A DNA stretch of 64,000 nucleotides from Streptococcus sp. Marseille-Q5986 (GCF_946902915.1 NZ_CAMPPY010000003.1:186001-250000); one strand, 5' to 3'; counted from the stretch's first letter, positions 30,702 through 41,727 are shown. The notes: generated by a model from the letters alone, not told the origin. Program-made: numbers and translations.

Positions 30702-30776
30702 ATCTCTTTTTTACTTAAAGCTCTTGTTATACTTGACAAATGGTAGAAAAGAGTCGGAAAAACTCAATCTCTTTTC

Positions 30777-31622
30777 TTATTCTTGATTTTTAACTTGACT
30801 GGTGGCTACATCTTCCCCAAACCATTTCTGGCTGATTTCCTGGAATTTTCCTTCTTGGTATAGTGAGATAAAGGCTTGGTTCAATGCAGCTAGCAAAGTT
30901 TTATCAGCAGGTCTAACACCCACTGCAAAAGCTTCACTTTCAAATCCAGCTGAAAAGACATTGTAGTCACTTAATATCCCTTCAGACTGGAGATAATAAT
31001 TGGCATATACTCGGTCAATCAACAAAGCATCAATCCGGTCATTTTTCAAATCAATTAAGGCTTCATTAAAACTTTGGTATTGATTAGCCTTCTGGTCTTT
31101 CACTCGGTTCTTGAGTAGTTCGGGTTGTCCTTCAAAATTCAAATAGCCAGAAGATCCAGCCTGGGCCCCTAAAATTTTGTCTGTCATATCCTGAATTGAG
31201 TGGATATTTTGAGACTTTTTAGAGACCAAAACTTGTTGATTTTCCATGTAAGGAATGGTAAAGGCAACCTTCTCTTTCCGTTCATCTGTAGCTGTATAGC
31301 CATTCCAGATGGCATCAATGGTACCATTTTGTAGTTCGGTTTCTTTCATATCCCAGTCGATGGGTTGAAATTTAATCTGAATTCCTAGCTTTTCAGAGAC
31401 AGCTTGGGCTAGGTCAATATCAAAACCTACATACTGGCCATTCTTTTCCTCAAATCCCATGGGAACAAAGGTATTGTCAAAGCCAATAGTAATGCTACCC
31501 TGCTTTTGATATTTGGCCCAATTATCCTGATTTGGATCACTTACCTTCTGAGTACAAGCTGTCAGGAAGAAGCTAAAGAACAGAGCAAGTACAAGGGCAA
31601 TTTTCTTTCTCTTCATAGGCAC
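30777..31622 (-). CDS. Polar amino-acid ABC transporter, substrate-binding lipoprotein
   Basis: 281 residues. The signal peptide ends in FFLTACTQK with lipobox Cys at about residue 23, so the mature protein is anchored to the outer face of the membrane. The body is a type II periplasmic-binding fold of the SBP family 3 (GSITIGFDNTFVPMGFEEKN, YVGFDIDLAQAVSEKLGI, DAIWNGYTATDERKEKVAF). The exact amino acid cannot be told; cystine, glutamine and arginine binders share this form. It is the last gene of a three-gene operon, 3 bp after the ATPase gene. Confidence 0.92.
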   Translation of the reverse strand: MPMKRKKIALVLALFFSFFLTACTQKVSDPNQDNWAKYQKQGSITIGFDNTFVPMGFEEKNGQYVGFDIDLAQAVSEKLGIQIKFQPIDWDMKETELQNGTIDAIWNGYTATDERKEKVAFTIPYMENQQVLVSKKSQNIHSIQDMTDKILGAQAGSSGYLNFEGQPELLKNRVKDQKANQYQSFNEALIDLKNDRIDALLIDRVYANYYLQSEGILSDYNVFSAGFESEAFAVGVRPADKTLLAALNQAFISLYQEGKFQEISQKWFGEDVATSQVKNQE

Positions 31623-31625
31623 CTC

Positions 31626-32255
31626 CTACTCTGGATCAACCTTAAGGATCTGATCAGCAATGTTTTCCGCAAACTGAAGGTCGTGCGTCACAACAATCTG
31701 GGTCATCCCACGCTCTTTGTTTTGAAGGATAAGTTTTTCTACTTCTAATCGCAACTCTGGGTCTAAGGCTGATGTAGGCTCATCATATCCAATAATTTCT
31801 GGGTTTATCATCATGGCGCGTGCTAAAGCCACCCGTTGTTTTTGCCCACCAGATAATGAGAAAGGAAAGGCATCTGCATGCCCAACTAACCCAAGTTGTT
31901 CTAATAAACCACGCGCCTTCTTCTCAGCAACTTCCTTCTCTATGCTCATGGTTTTTATGGGCGACAGAGTTAAGTTTTCTAGAACTGATAAATGCGGAAA
32001 GAGTTGAAAATCTTGGAAAACAAATCCCAGAAGATTGCGCTTTTCTAGTTCATCTATAGCTAGCGATTCGCCGTTATAGTAGATTTCTCCAGAATCGATG
32101 GTTTCCAATCCAGCTAGCATACGTAACAAGGTTGTCTTGCCTCCTCCTGATGGACCTACGATTGCGAGGATTTGCTTTTCAGGAATTGATAGGCTGAAGT
32201 TGGTTAAGATTTGTTTGCCACCAAAGGCCTTGTTAATGTTTCGTAATTCAAACAT
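31626..32255 (-). CDS. Polar amino-acid ABC transporter, ATP-binding protein
   Basis: 209 residues from the ATG at 32255 (MFELRNINKAFGGKQIL), selected because AGGAGG lies 6 nt upstream; the longer frame reaches back into the permease gene. Walker A is GPSGGGKTT, the Q-loop QDFQLFPHLSV, signature LSGGQKQRVALARA and Walker B IIGYDEPTSALDP. It powers uptake by the permease encoded just upstream. Confidence 0.94.
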   Translation of the reverse strand: MFELRNINKAFGGKQILTNFSLSIPEKQILAIVGPSGGGKTTLLRMLAGLETIDSGEIYYNGESLAIDELEKRNLLGFVFQDFQLFPHLSVLENLTLSPIKTMSIEKEVAEKKARGLLEQLGLVGHADAFPFSLSGGQKQRVALARAMMINPEIIGYDEPTSALDPELRLEVEKLILQNKERGMTQIVVTHDLQFAENIADQILKVDPE

Positions 32256-32265
32256 AGCAATCCTC

Positions 32266-32907
32266 CTATCTGTAATAACTATACTTCTTCTCAAGTTTTT
32301 TCGCTACAATGGTTACAAGACCAATCATAATCAAATAAATCGCCCCAGCTAAAAACATAGGCACAAGGCTGGCATCTCGATTGGCTGCTGTACGACTAGC
32401 CAAAATCAAATCTGAAATCCCAAGGGCATAGACCAAAGAAGTATCCTTGACCAAACTCATAATTTCATTAAAGACGCTCGGTAAGACAATCTTTGTAACC
32501 TGAGGCAAAATAATATAGCGCACTGTGTCAAATGGACTAAACTTCAAGACCTTAGCAGCCTCGTACTGCCCTTTTGGAATGGTTTCGATCCCACCACGAA
32601 AGATTTCTGCAAAGTAGGCTGCATAGTTCAATACAAAAGCAATCACAGCAGCAGGCAAACGATCTAAACGTATCCCAATACTAGGGAGCACATAGTAAAT
32701 AAAGATTAATTGCAAGAGCAAAGGAGTCCCTCGCATTACCCAAATATAAAGGTCAATGAGATAATGGAGGGGTTTCCAACGGACTTGCAAAGCAAAGGCA
32801 ACGACAATACCTAAGGGAATTGAAAAAATTAAAACCAGAGCAAAGACCTGAAGTGTCATACTTGCACCGTTTAACAAACTTGGTAATATCTCAAACATAT
32901 AAGACAT
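32266..32907 (-). CDS. Polar amino-acid ABC transporter, permease
   Basis: 213 residues from the ATG at 32907 (MSYMFEILPSLLNGASMTLQ), preceded by AGGAGG 6 nt upstream; an upstream in-frame start would lie in the promoter. It has about five hydrophobic segments with the His/Glu/Gln-family signature YAAYFAEIFRGGIETIPKGQYEAA, the EAA loop that contacts the ATPase. First gene of the operon permease-ATPase-binding protein. Confidence 0.93.
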   Translation of the reverse strand: MSYMFEILPSLLNGASMTLQVFALVLIFSIPLGIVVAFALQVRWKPLHYLIDLYIWVMRGTPLLLQLIFIYYVLPSIGIRLDRLPAAVIAFVLNYAAYFAEIFRGGIETIPKGQYEAAKVLKFSPFDTVRYIILPQVTKIVLPSVFNEIMSLVKDTSLVYALGISDLILASRTAANRDASLVPMFLAGAIYLIMIGLVTIVAKKLEKKYSYYR

Positions 32908-32935
32908 ACTGCACCTCCTAAAAATAATTGTTCCT

Positions 32936-32963
32936 ATTATAGCATAAATAAACAATTTAGCAA
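32936..32963 (-). promoter_or_regulatory. Promoter of the amino-acid ABC transporter operon
   Basis: Minus strand: -35 TTGCTA (32958-32963), 16-bp spacer, extended -10 TGCTATAAT (TATAAT at 32936-32941). Confidence 0.7.
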
Positions 32964-32995
32964 GAGTAATTGTAAAAAAATTCTATTTCTTCCAA

Positions 32996-33030
32996 AAAAA
33001 CGTATCTGACAAATTGACGGATACGTTTTT
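32996..33030 (-). terminator. Terminator of the AI-2E/TPR gene pair
   Basis: Perfect 11-bp stem (AAAAACGTATC with GATACGTTTTT), 13-nt loop, followed by T on the minus strand; 14 bp after the TPR gene. Confidence 0.88.
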
Positions 33031-33043
33031 AGAGAGATAACTT

Positions 33044-34273
33044 TTAAAGTGTTTCTAAGAGTTCTTGCATTTGAACATCATCTGGAACGAGTTTTAAATA
33101 GGCTTCAGCTTGTACCTTTGCTTCTTCAAAATATCCCAATTCACGCAAGAGATAGCTATACTGCTCCAGAAACTCGGGATTATCCTTGAGGTCAGGCGAT
33201 AATTCCTGATAGAGCTCATAGGCCTTATCTAAATCCTCGATTTCCTGGTATGAGCATGCAATCATCCACTTGGTCAAGAGATTTTCAGGTTCTTGACTTT
33301 GGAGAGCGATGATATCTTCATACCGCTCCTGTTCCATATAAATAGTTGCAAGGCGAAGAAAAATTTCTTCTGTATCCTCTGCATCATCCTTAGCAGTAAG
33401 GAGGAGCTGCTCTGCAGCACTAGAATCATGCAATTCATACAAAAACTGAGAAGCAGCTAGTAAGAGCCGAGTTTCAAATGGATTTTTCTCCAGTCCTTTT
33501 TTAACGATACGAAGGGCCTCTTCCACCTGATGTTCCTTATGCAAGGCTTGACTATAACCATACTCATATCCTTCAAAATCTGGTGAAATGGTATCAATCT
33601 GCTTAAAGTAAAGAACAGATTTTTGATACTCTTCTTGATCAAAGTAAAGACTAGCCAGTTCAAAGGCAGTTTGGTCATCGTATTCTAATTCTAAAGCTTT
33701 TTCTAAGAATTCAGTTGCAGCTTCAAACTTACCTAACTGGGCATAAGCGAAGCCAATTCGTTGATAGGTTGAGACACCCGTTTGCTCATAGATGGAGCAA
33801 TTGTCTAATTGAGCATAGCCCTGAATGGCTTCCTGATAATTTCCTAACTCAGTATCCAACTCAGCCAAACCAAAAACTAATAAGGCATCATCTGAGTAAT
33901 TTAAGGCTTCCAGTAACTTTTCGCGTGCTACATCTGTCAATCCTTCCAACTGATAGAGGTCTGCCTTCAAGGCCAAGGCCGATACATACCAGTCACTTTC
34001 AGATGTGATTTCCTCAAGGTAAGCAAAGGCTTCTTCAACATTGCCATCCTCGCTAGCAATGCTTGCTAAGTTCAGATTCGCTTCTGGAAATTCTGCAACA
34101 ATATTTTGGTAAATTTCTTTTGCTTGAGGATAAAAGCCAATTCCCTCTAGATAGCTTGCTAGTTCATAAAGAACTTCACTTGAATCTGTTTCGAGGGCTT
34201 TGTGAAAATACTGATCCGCTTTGCTTAAATCTTGGTCATCCAAAGCTTGGAGCATGCGTTGACTATTGTTCAC
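33044..34273 (-). CDS. Tetratricopeptide-repeat protein
   Basis: About 409 residues, essentially all TPR helices (for example LGNYQEAIQGYAQLD, LGKFEAATEFLEKALELEYD, QEEYQKSVLYFKQID). No signal peptide or enzyme domain, so it is likely a cytoplasmic scaffold; partners are unknown. The start is taken as the GTG at 34273, which follows GAGGAGG at 9-nt spacing and lies 11 bp inside the end of the AI-2E gene; an apparent longer frame from 34360 would be embedded in that gene and lacks a ribosome site. The overlap implies translational coupling. Confidence 0.85.
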   Translation of the reverse strand: MNNSQRMLQALDDQDLSKADQYFHKALETDSSEVLYELASYLEGIGFYPQAKEIYQNIVAEFPEANLNLASIASEDGNVEEAFAYLEEITSESDWYVSALALKADLYQLEGLTDVAREKLLEALNYSDDALLVFGLAELDTELGNYQEAIQGYAQLDNCSIYEQTGVSTYQRIGFAYAQLGKFEAATEFLEKALELEYDDQTAFELASLYFDQEEYQKSVLYFKQIDTISPDFEGYEYGYSQALHKEHQVEEALRIVKKGLEKNPFETRLLLAASQFLYELHDSSAAEQLLLTAKDDAEDTEEIFLRLATIYMEQERYEDIIALQSQEPENLLTKWMIACSYQEIEDLDKAYELYQELSPDLKDNPEFLEQYSYLLRELGYFEEAKVQAEAYLKLVPDDVQMQELLETL

Positions 34274-35426
34274 TCTTGATTTCCTCCTCTTCTTCGTACA
34301 AACCACTGACTTTTTTATACCAGTTAAAGATAGCTGAGATAACGACTTTGGCAGAGGCATAGACAGGGATTCCCATCAAGACTCCCCAAATACCAAACAT
34401 AGATCCTGAAGTTAGGAGAACAAAGAGGACATTGATCGGATGGATGTTTAGTTGGCTACCTAAAATAAGCGGAGAAACGAAGCGACCTTCAATCGTTTGT
34501 TCAACAATAAAGACAACGATTACTTTCAAAAGCATGACAGGACCCGCTATTAAGCCCAAAACCAGAGCAGGCAACATAGCTAGAAAACTACCTAGGTAAG
34601 GTACTAGATTGAGGATACCAGCTGTGAGCCCCAGGGTCACAGCATATCTGAGACCAATAATCTTAAAGAAGATAATAAACATAATCGCTACGATAATAGC
34701 AACTGTGACCTGCCCTCTAACGTAGTTTGACAACTGTTTATTAACATCTGACAAAACTTGTCCTACTGGTTCCTTTAACTTCGTGGGAATAAACTTGGTC
34801 AAATAATCTCGCAAACCTTTCCCATCGCGTAAAAGATAAAAGAGCATGAAAGGTACGATAATGACCGCTACAATAACCTGGGATACACTACTGACAAAAG
34901 CACTCACCCAGTTAACGGCTTGGGAAGAGATTTTGCTCGCCCACATCGTCGCCTCAGTAGAAATATTCGCAAGAACCTGCTCCAACTGCGGTCTAAAATC
35001 ATCTGGCAAACGTTTGGTTACAAGGTCATTGATTACCTTATCAGCATCTTCAAGGTATGTCGGCACATTCTTCGCAAAATTTAAGACTTGGCGTTGCAGA
35101 TTTGGAATAGCAACAGCTAGTCCCCAAATGATAAAGAGACCAATTATAACAAAGAGAATACTAATGGCAAGAACACGATTGATTTTGTGTTTCTCCATCC
35201 AGTCAACAATCGGATTGAGGAGATAATAAAGTAAACCAGATAAAATAACTGGCAACATGACAACTCCTAGAAAATCTAAAACTGGTAAAAAAATAAAACT
35301 AATCTTACTTAGAATGAAAAGGTTCAAGCCCAGTAACAAGGTCACCAAGAATACAGTAATAGCTTTATTATCTAAAAACCACTTGAAGAACCAAGATAGG
35401 CTAAAATGTTTCTCTTTATGTTCCAT
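34263..35426 (-). CDS. AI-2E family transporter (first of two in the window)
   Basis: 387 residues with seven to eight hydrophobic segments and the family signature region GLTAGILNLVPYLGSFLAMLPAL. The AI-2E/PerM/YdiK family contains transporters of varied substrates including Na+/H+ exchange in some members; export of AI-2 is only the founding annotation. The C terminus is acidic (YEEEEEIKSEQ). It is followed by an overlapping TPR gene. A second member lies at 53342-54457. The substrate here is not known. Confidence 0.88.
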   Translation of the reverse strand: MEHKEKHFSLSWFFKWFLDNKAITVFLVTLLLGLNLFILSKISFIFLPVLDFLGVVMLPVILSGLLYYLLNPIVDWMEKHKINRVLAISILFVIIGLFIIWGLAVAIPNLQRQVLNFAKNVPTYLEDADKVINDLVTKRLPDDFRPQLEQVLANISTEATMWASKISSQAVNWVSAFVSSVSQVIVAVIIVPFMLFYLLRDGKGLRDYLTKFIPTKLKEPVGQVLSDVNKQLSNYVRGQVTVAIIVAIMFIIFFKIIGLRYAVTLGLTAGILNLVPYLGSFLAMLPALVLGLIAGPVMLLKVIVVFIVEQTIEGRFVSPLILGSQLNIHPINVLFVLLTSGSMFGIWGVLMGIPVYASAKVVISAIFNWYKKVSGLYEEEEEIKSEQ

Positions 35427-35530
35427 AAATACATCCTTTCTGTCATTCTCTCATTATACCATTTTTAGACTAAAATAACTCTTTTTTAAAGTGCTTACAT
35501 GAATAGACAAAAAGAAAAACCTCCTCTATT

Positions 35531-35580
35531 GAACTGCACCCCAAAAGTTAGATTTTTTCTATCTAACTATTAGGGTGCAA
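35531..35580. repeat. Palindrome resembling fused IS3-type ends; possible terminator of the oligopeptide-binding gene
   Basis: TGCACCC (35536-35542) pairs with GGGTGCA (35574-35580) and, inside, GTTAGAT pairs with ATCTAAC. The left arm TGAACTGCACCCCAAAAGTT looks like the terminal repeat of IS150-group IS3 elements of streptococci. It begins 20 bp after the end of the downstream gene in the minus direction and could serve as its terminator, but no long T run follows. Confidence 0.5.
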
Positions 35581-35600
35581 ATCAAATTAAGGAGATTTAT

Positions 35601-37577
35601 TTAATCTTTAATATGACTTGATAGTTGTTTTTGGTATTCTTCGTTTGATTTTGCTTTTTCTTCAGCAAATTTCTTACGGAATTCTTCCATCTCTTTACTT
35701 GTCACAATCTTATCTTGAATCTTCAGATATTTATAACTGTTTTCGCCTGTTTTATCACCGACCCAACCATCTGCTCCTGTTCCTGGAACTTTCTTTGTAA
35801 CAAGCATTTGGGCTCCATCAGAGTTAACAGGGATGATCAAAGCACTATCTGTCAACCATGCTTGAGCTTTAGCATATTTTGAATAACGTTTTTCAAGATC
35901 TGTTTTCTCACTGTTAGCATCATCAAGTAATTCTTTGTATTTATCCAATCCTACTGCCTTAATGGCTGAACTATCTGATCCTGGTGCAATACCAAGTGCT
36001 CCAAGAAGAGTTGGTCCAGATGTTGGATCAAATGCATCAAGATAGGTTGATGGATCTGCATAGTCTGGGCTCCATCCACTGTTTGGATTGATATCCCAGT
36101 CGATATTGTCTTTTGAAGTTGCAAGAACGGTCATACTTCCCAATTCATCATCAGAAACTTGTTGGATATCAACCACGACATTCTCAACTCCAAGAGCTTC
36201 CTCTATTGATTGTTTATACGATTGAGCTTGACGTACAAAATCTGTTTGAGTAGAGGAAACTGGTAAATCCAAATGAATAGGGAACTGAACACCGTCGGCT
36301 TGAAGAGTTTTCTTAGCCGCTTCAAGTTTAGTTTTAGCTTTCTCTACATTATGAAGTGAATCTTGTGCATCATCTAAGCTAACATCGCTCCAAGCAGTAT
36401 CCAACTTGTCAAGTTCTGTTTTTGTTACTTGACCAAAAGATTGATCCCCAATTTGAACAAATGTTGGAGGTGTAAAGCTAGTACGTAATTTACGAGGGGC
36501 AACTTCATCACCAAATACTTGAGAGACAGCAGCCTTACGATCTGCTCCAAAAGCCAAGGCCTGACGGAAATCTTTGTTCAACAAAGCTTTCTTAGTAGAT
36601 GTCTTTTCTTCGTCCCTTGTTTTAGAAGTATGGTTATAGGCTACACGGTCAATATTAGTTGAAATGTAGTAGCTACCTCCTCTTTGTTGACCATACACAA
36701 TATTGTCTTTGTATTTTTCTTTGAATCGCTCATAGTTTGCAGAATTCTTAAAGAGCGGAGCTGCTGGGTAGTGTCCTTCATCAAAACCACGACCAAGAGA
36801 GTCTGCATCTTGACCATCAAAGAAAGTCAATTTTATATCATCAATAAAGACGTTTCCTTTATCCCAATAGTTTTGGTTTTTTGTCATCTCGATTGAAGAT
36901 TTCGATGTGAGACCTTTCAGAAGGTAAGGACCATTGTATAGAATACTTGTAACATCAGTAGGTTTACCAAAATCATCCCCTTTAGAGGCCAAAAAGTCTT
37001 CATTGATTGGTGCTAAAATGCCCATCGTTGTCTTGGAATTCCAGAAAGATTCGGGATTATTAAGCGTATAAACGAGTGTATAATCATCTGTCGCCTTAAT
37101 TCCAACAGTAGAAAAATCATTTGTTTTCCCGTTAATATAATCATCCAACCCTTTGATTGAATCCTGTACGAGATAAAGGGCTTGTGATTTCTTCGCGACA
37201 GCATGTTTCAAACCTGTCACGAAATCCTGAGCCTTTACTTCACCATATTCTTCGCCTTCATTAGTGTACCACTTAATCCCTTTCCGGATTTTATAGGTAT
37301 AAGTCAAACCATCTTTAGAAACACTCCAGTCCTCTGCTACAGACGGTACAAGATTTCCATATTGGTCATTCTCAAGCAAACCATCGATGACATTACCAGT
37401 CACTTGTTTGGTACTGGAATTTCCAGAAACTGTGTAGTCCAAAGTTGCGGGATCCGATGAGAAGACATAAGTATAAGTCACAGGTTGGTTGGCATTTTTA
37501 CCACCAGACGAACAAGCTGCTAGTAGCGCTGATGACAACACTGCTACTGCAGCCGTTAGAAAAATACGTTTTTTCAT
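35601..37577 (-). CDS. Oligopeptide ABC transporter substrate-binding lipoprotein (AliA/AliB/AmiA type)
   Basis: 658 residues. The signal peptide ends LLAACSSGGK with lipobox Cys at about residue 22. The mature part is an SBP family 5 protein (TYTYVFSSDPATLDYTVSGN, NVIDGLLENDQYGNLVPSVA, SGWSPDYADPSTYLDAF). It is a lone gene without permease or ATPase, as are AliA and AliB of pneumococcus, which deliver peptides to the shared Ami permease and can influence competence and colonisation. Which paralogue it is cannot be settled without alignment; my best guess is AliB-like. Confidence 0.9.
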   Translation of the reverse strand: MKKRIFLTAAVAVLSSALLAACSSGGKNANQPVTYTYVFSSDPATLDYTVSGNSSTKQVTGNVIDGLLENDQYGNLVPSVAEDWSVSKDGLTYTYKIRKGIKWYTNEGEEYGEVKAQDFVTGLKHAVAKKSQALYLVQDSIKGLDDYINGKTNDFSTVGIKATDDYTLVYTLNNPESFWNSKTTMGILAPINEDFLASKGDDFGKPTDVTSILYNGPYLLKGLTSKSSIEMTKNQNYWDKGNVFIDDIKLTFFDGQDADSLGRGFDEGHYPAAPLFKNSANYERFKEKYKDNIVYGQQRGGSYYISTNIDRVAYNHTSKTRDEEKTSTKKALLNKDFRQALAFGADRKAAVSQVFGDEVAPRKLRTSFTPPTFVQIGDQSFGQVTKTELDKLDTAWSDVSLDDAQDSLHNVEKAKTKLEAAKKTLQADGVQFPIHLDLPVSSTQTDFVRQAQSYKQSIEEALGVENVVVDIQQVSDDELGSMTVLATSKDNIDWDINPNSGWSPDYADPSTYLDAFDPTSGPTLLGALGIAPGSDSSAIKAVGLDKYKELLDDANSEKTDLEKRYSKYAKAQAWLTDSALIIPVNSDGAQMLVTKKVPGTGADGWVGDKTGENSYKYLKIQDKIVTSKEMEEFRKKFAEEKAKSNEEYQKQLSSHIKD

Positions 37578-37607
37578 AAAACACTCCTTTAAATCAAATA
37601 TATGATT

Positions 37608-37635
37608 ATTATATCACTTTGATTTTTGAAAGCAA
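37608..37635 (-). promoter_or_regulatory. Promoter of the oligopeptide-binding lipoprotein gene
   Basis: Minus strand: -35 TTGCTT (37630-37635), 16 bp, extended -10 TGATATAAT (TATAAT at 37608-37613), with AAAGGAG before the ATG. Confidence 0.7.
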
Positions 37636-37753
37636 GGTAAAAACTAAATAAATCTCCCTAAGATGTTTTCTGTAATTTTCAAAAAATGATGAAAGTCAGT
37701 TAAGAATTTCATTTTGTGGTATAATAAATTTATCATTATGAAGAGGTATGGAC

Positions 37754-38767
37754 ATGAAAGAAACTGTTTATTTTGGAACTTATACACGTCGTACTTCCCA
37801 AGGGATTTACAAGGCAGATTTTGATACAGAAACAGGCCAGCTTGCAAATCTTGAACTCTTTGCTACTGAACCAAGTCCGACCTACCTTGCCTTTGACCAA
37901 CAGCAACACTTATACACCGTAGGGAGCCAGGATGGTTTGGGTGGAATCGCTGCTTACAAGACCGACGGCACCTTATTAAATCATGTGGTGGAAGAAGGCG
38001 CTCCTCATTGTTATGTGGCAGTAGATGAAAAGCGTGGTCTCGTTTATGGGGCCAACTATCATAAAGGTCAAGTTCTAGTTTATAAACGTCAATCGGATGG
38101 TAGCCTCATCCAAACAGATCTAGATCAGCATAGCGGACAAGGGCCTCATGAAAACCAATCTTCCCCACATGTACACTTTACGGATCTAACACCTGACCAG
38201 TATCTCGTCACATGTGATCTAGGCACGGATGAAGTAACGACCTACGGTGTTAGCCCAAAAGGAAAACTAAGTAAACTCTACACTTATCACAGCCAAGCTG
38301 GAGCAGGTGCTCGCCACATCGTTTTCCATCATCATTATAAGATTGCCTACCTCATCTGTGAACTCAGCAGTACCATTGAAGTCTTGATTTACGATGGTGT
38401 TGGTGAATTTGAATGCATGCAAGTTATTTCAACCTTACCAGATGGATACGAGGGATTTAATGCTACTGCTGCCATTCGTCTTTCAAAAGATGGTAAATAT
38501 CTCTATGCATCAAACCGAGGTCATAATTCTATTGCTGTATTTAGCATCCTAGCTGATGGTAGTCTGGAATTATTAGAAATTGTGCCCAGCCATGGACAAA
38601 ATCCGCGCGATTTCAATCTTACTCCTGACCAAGAATTTCTAATTGCAGTTCACCAAGATTCAGATAATGCAACCGTCTTTAAACGCAATCCTGAAACTGG
38701 TCGTCTTGCAGAACTTTCCAACGACTTCCATGTTCCAGAAGCGGTCTGCATCAGTTTTGTCCCTTAA
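37754..38767 (+). CDS. pgl: Lactonase-fold protein, probable 6-phosphogluconolactonase
   Basis: About 337 residues forming a seven-bladed propeller of the YbhE/YkgB lactonase family (VYFGTYTRRTSQGIYKADFD, SSPHVHFTDLTPDQYLVTCD, RHIVFHHHYKIAYLICELSS, YLYASNRGHNSIAVF). Members hydrolyse 6-phosphogluconolactone in the oxidative pentose phosphate pathway. The ATG at 37754 is chosen over one at 37748 because AGAGG at 37742-37746 gives proper spacing only to the later codon. An extended -10 (TGGTATAAT, TATAAT at 37720-37725) drives it alone. It is convergent with the atp operon. Confidence 0.85.
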   Translation: MKETVYFGTYTRRTSQGIYKADFDTETGQLANLELFATEPSPTYLAFDQQQHLYTVGSQDGLGGIAAYKTDGTLLNHVVEEGAPHCYVAVDEKRGLVYGANYHKGQVLVYKRQSDGSLIQTDLDQHSGQGPHENQSSPHVHFTDLTPDQYLVTCDLGTDEVTTYGVSPKGKLSKLYTYHSQAGAGARHIVFHHHYKIAYLICELSSTIEVLIYDGVGEFECMQVISTLPDGYEGFNATAAIRLSKDGKYLYASNRGHNSIAVFSILADGSLELLEIVPSHGQNPRDFNLTPDQEFLIAVHQDSDNATVFKRNPETGRLAELSNDFHVPEAVCISFVP

Positions 38768-38776
38768 GAAAACATA

Positions 38777-38808
38777 AAAAATGAACTTGAGTTATCAAGT
38801 TCATTTTT
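38777..38808. terminator. Bidirectional terminator between pgl and the atp operon
   Basis: Perfect 14-bp stem (AAAAATGAACTTGA with TCAAGTTCATTTTT) and a 4-nt loop; A and T runs on both sides. Confidence 0.93.
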
Positions 38809-38811
38809 TTC

Positions 38812-39231
38812 TTATAGTCTTTTTCCGACATTAATACGGTTAATGGCACGTTGCAGTGCAATCTTAGCACGACGTTCTTGGTCAATCAAGTGTTTATCTT
38901 GTGCTTCTTCAATTTCACGCTCTGCTCGAAGTTTGGCACGTTCTGCTCGACTGATATCGATATCACGAGCACGTTCTGCAGAATCCGCAACGATTGTGAT
39001 GGTATTATTGGCAATTTCAATAACACCTCCGTTTACTGCAATCCAGTTCACGTGTTCTTCATCATCAATACGTTTTACCTTTACTTCATCAACTGCTAAA
39101 ACCGCAATCATATTTTCATGTCGTGGCAAGATCCCCATCTCACCATCCAGAGTTCGAACCGATACATAGCTGGCATGGTGATCATAGACGAGGCCATCTG
39201 GTGTCACGATCTGGACAGTTAACTGAGCCAT
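38812..39231 (-). CDS. atpC: F1 ATP synthase epsilon subunit
   Basis: 139 residues. [20 protein letters not shown] and [17 protein letters not shown] form the N-terminal beta sandwich, and a C-terminal helical hairpin ([20 protein letters not shown]) follows. It couples the gamma shaft to the c-ring and inhibits hydrolysis. Last gene of the operon, 10 bp after atpD. Confidence 0.95.
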   Translation of the reverse strand: MAQLTVQIVTPDGLVYDHHASYVSVRTLDGEMGILPRHENMIAVLAVDEVKVKRIDDEEHVNWIAVNGGVIEIANNTITIVADSAERARDIDISRAERAKLRAEREIEEAQDKHLIDQERRAKIALQRAINRINVGKRL

Positions 39232-39241
39232 AGATCACCTC

Positions 39242-40657
<1,416 letters not shown>

Positions 40658-40703
40658 CTATTCTATATAAGATACTGTCGGTTCCTAGCTCAACTAGGTC
40701 CTA

Positions 40704-40817
40704 ATACTCTTCGAAAATCAAATTCAAACCACGTCAGCTCTATCTGCAACCTCAAAACAGTGTTTTGAGCAGCCTGCGGCTAGCTTCCTAGTTTGCTCTT
40801 TGATTTTCATTGAGTAT
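40704..40817. repeat. BOX-type intergenic repeat (A and C modules fused) inside the atp operon
   Basis: The 114-bp unit has imperfect inverted ends, ATACTCTTCGAAAATCAAA on the left and the complement of TTTGATTTTCATTGAGTAT on the right. The left part (CAAACCACGTCAG) matches the start of pneumococcal boxA and the right part (CAACCTCAAAACAGTGTTTT and GCCTGCGGCTAGCTTCCTAG) matches boxC; boxB and the rest of boxA are absent, the join being at a GTCAG that occurs in both modules. AAAACA-GTGTTTT and CTAG stems make it highly structured as RNA. It fills the gap between atpG and atpD. Confidence 0.82.
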
Positions 40818-40848
40818 AAGTTCATTTTCATACGAGCTGGACTAAAGC

Positions 40849-41727
40849 CTATTCTAAGGCACTAGCTCCTGCTACGATTTCTGTAATTTCTTGTGTAATC
40901 GCCGCCTGTCTGGCACGGTTATACTGAATTGTCAAATCATTAATGACTTTCTTAGCATTATCTGTCGCTGTTTGCATGGCTGTCATACCAGCAGCATTTT
41001 CAGCTGTCTTGGCATCGATAATGGCACCATAAATCATACTTTCTGCAAACTGAGGCAACAATTGCTCCAAAATTTCTTCTCGGCCTGTCTCCAATTCAAA
41101 AGTCAAGCTGTACTCTTCATCCGCTTCATTTGGATCCAAGTCAACAATCGGAAGCATTTGCTCCACACGCATTTGACTAGTTAGCGTGTTAACATGGTGG
41201 TTGTAGCAGACATAGAGCTCATCAAAAAGTTCATTTTGATACATTTCAACAGTTTTTGAAATAATCTTACGAACTTCATCAAAGCTAGGTTGGTCTGCCA
41301 AGCCACGTAGTTCATAAAGTGGTTGAATACCACGAGCCTTAAAGAAGTCAGCTCCCATTCCACCGATACAGATCATTTCAAAACCTTTACCGTCTGGATG
41401 GTATTCTTCCTTCAACTCCATAACGGCTTTCAGAATAGAAGAATTATACCCTCCAACCAAACCGCGATCTGAAGTAATGACGATATAGCCTGTCTTCTTC
41501 ACGGGACGGCTAATCAACATCGGATTGATTGAACCACCAGCTCCATTACCATGAAGAATATCTGTCAAAAGTTTGCGAACTTTCTGAGCATAAACTTGGA
41601 AGTTACGAGCTGCTTCTTCAGAGCGACCTAGCTTAGCAGCCGAGACCATTTGCATGGCATTAGTGATTTGACTCGTATTTTTTGTTGAGGCGATTTTTGT
41701 TTTAATATCATTTAGAGATACTGCCAT
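40849..41727 (-). CDS. atpG: F1 ATP synthase gamma subunit
   Basis: 292 residues. The N-terminal helix ([30 protein letters not shown]) and C-terminal helix ([32 protein letters not shown]) make the coiled-coil rotor shaft, and [13 protein letters not shown] is the conserved Rossmann-type segment. It transmits rotation between the c-ring and the alpha-beta hexamer. It lies 15 bp after atpA and is followed by the BOX element. Confidence 0.96.
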   Translation of the reverse strand: MAVSLNDIKTKIASTKNTSQITNAMQMVSAAKLGRSEEAARNFQVYAQKVRKLLTDILHGNGAGGSINPMLISRPVKKTGYIVITSDRGLVGGYNSSILKAVMELKEEYHPDGKGFEMICIGGMGADFFKARGIQPLYELRGLADQPSFDEVRKIISKTVEMYQNELFDELYVCYNHHVNTLTSQMRVEQMLPIVDLDPNEADEEYSLTFELETGREEILEQLLPQFAESMIYGAIIDAKTAENAAGMTAMQTATDNAKKVINDLTIQYNRARQAAITQEITEIVAGASALE

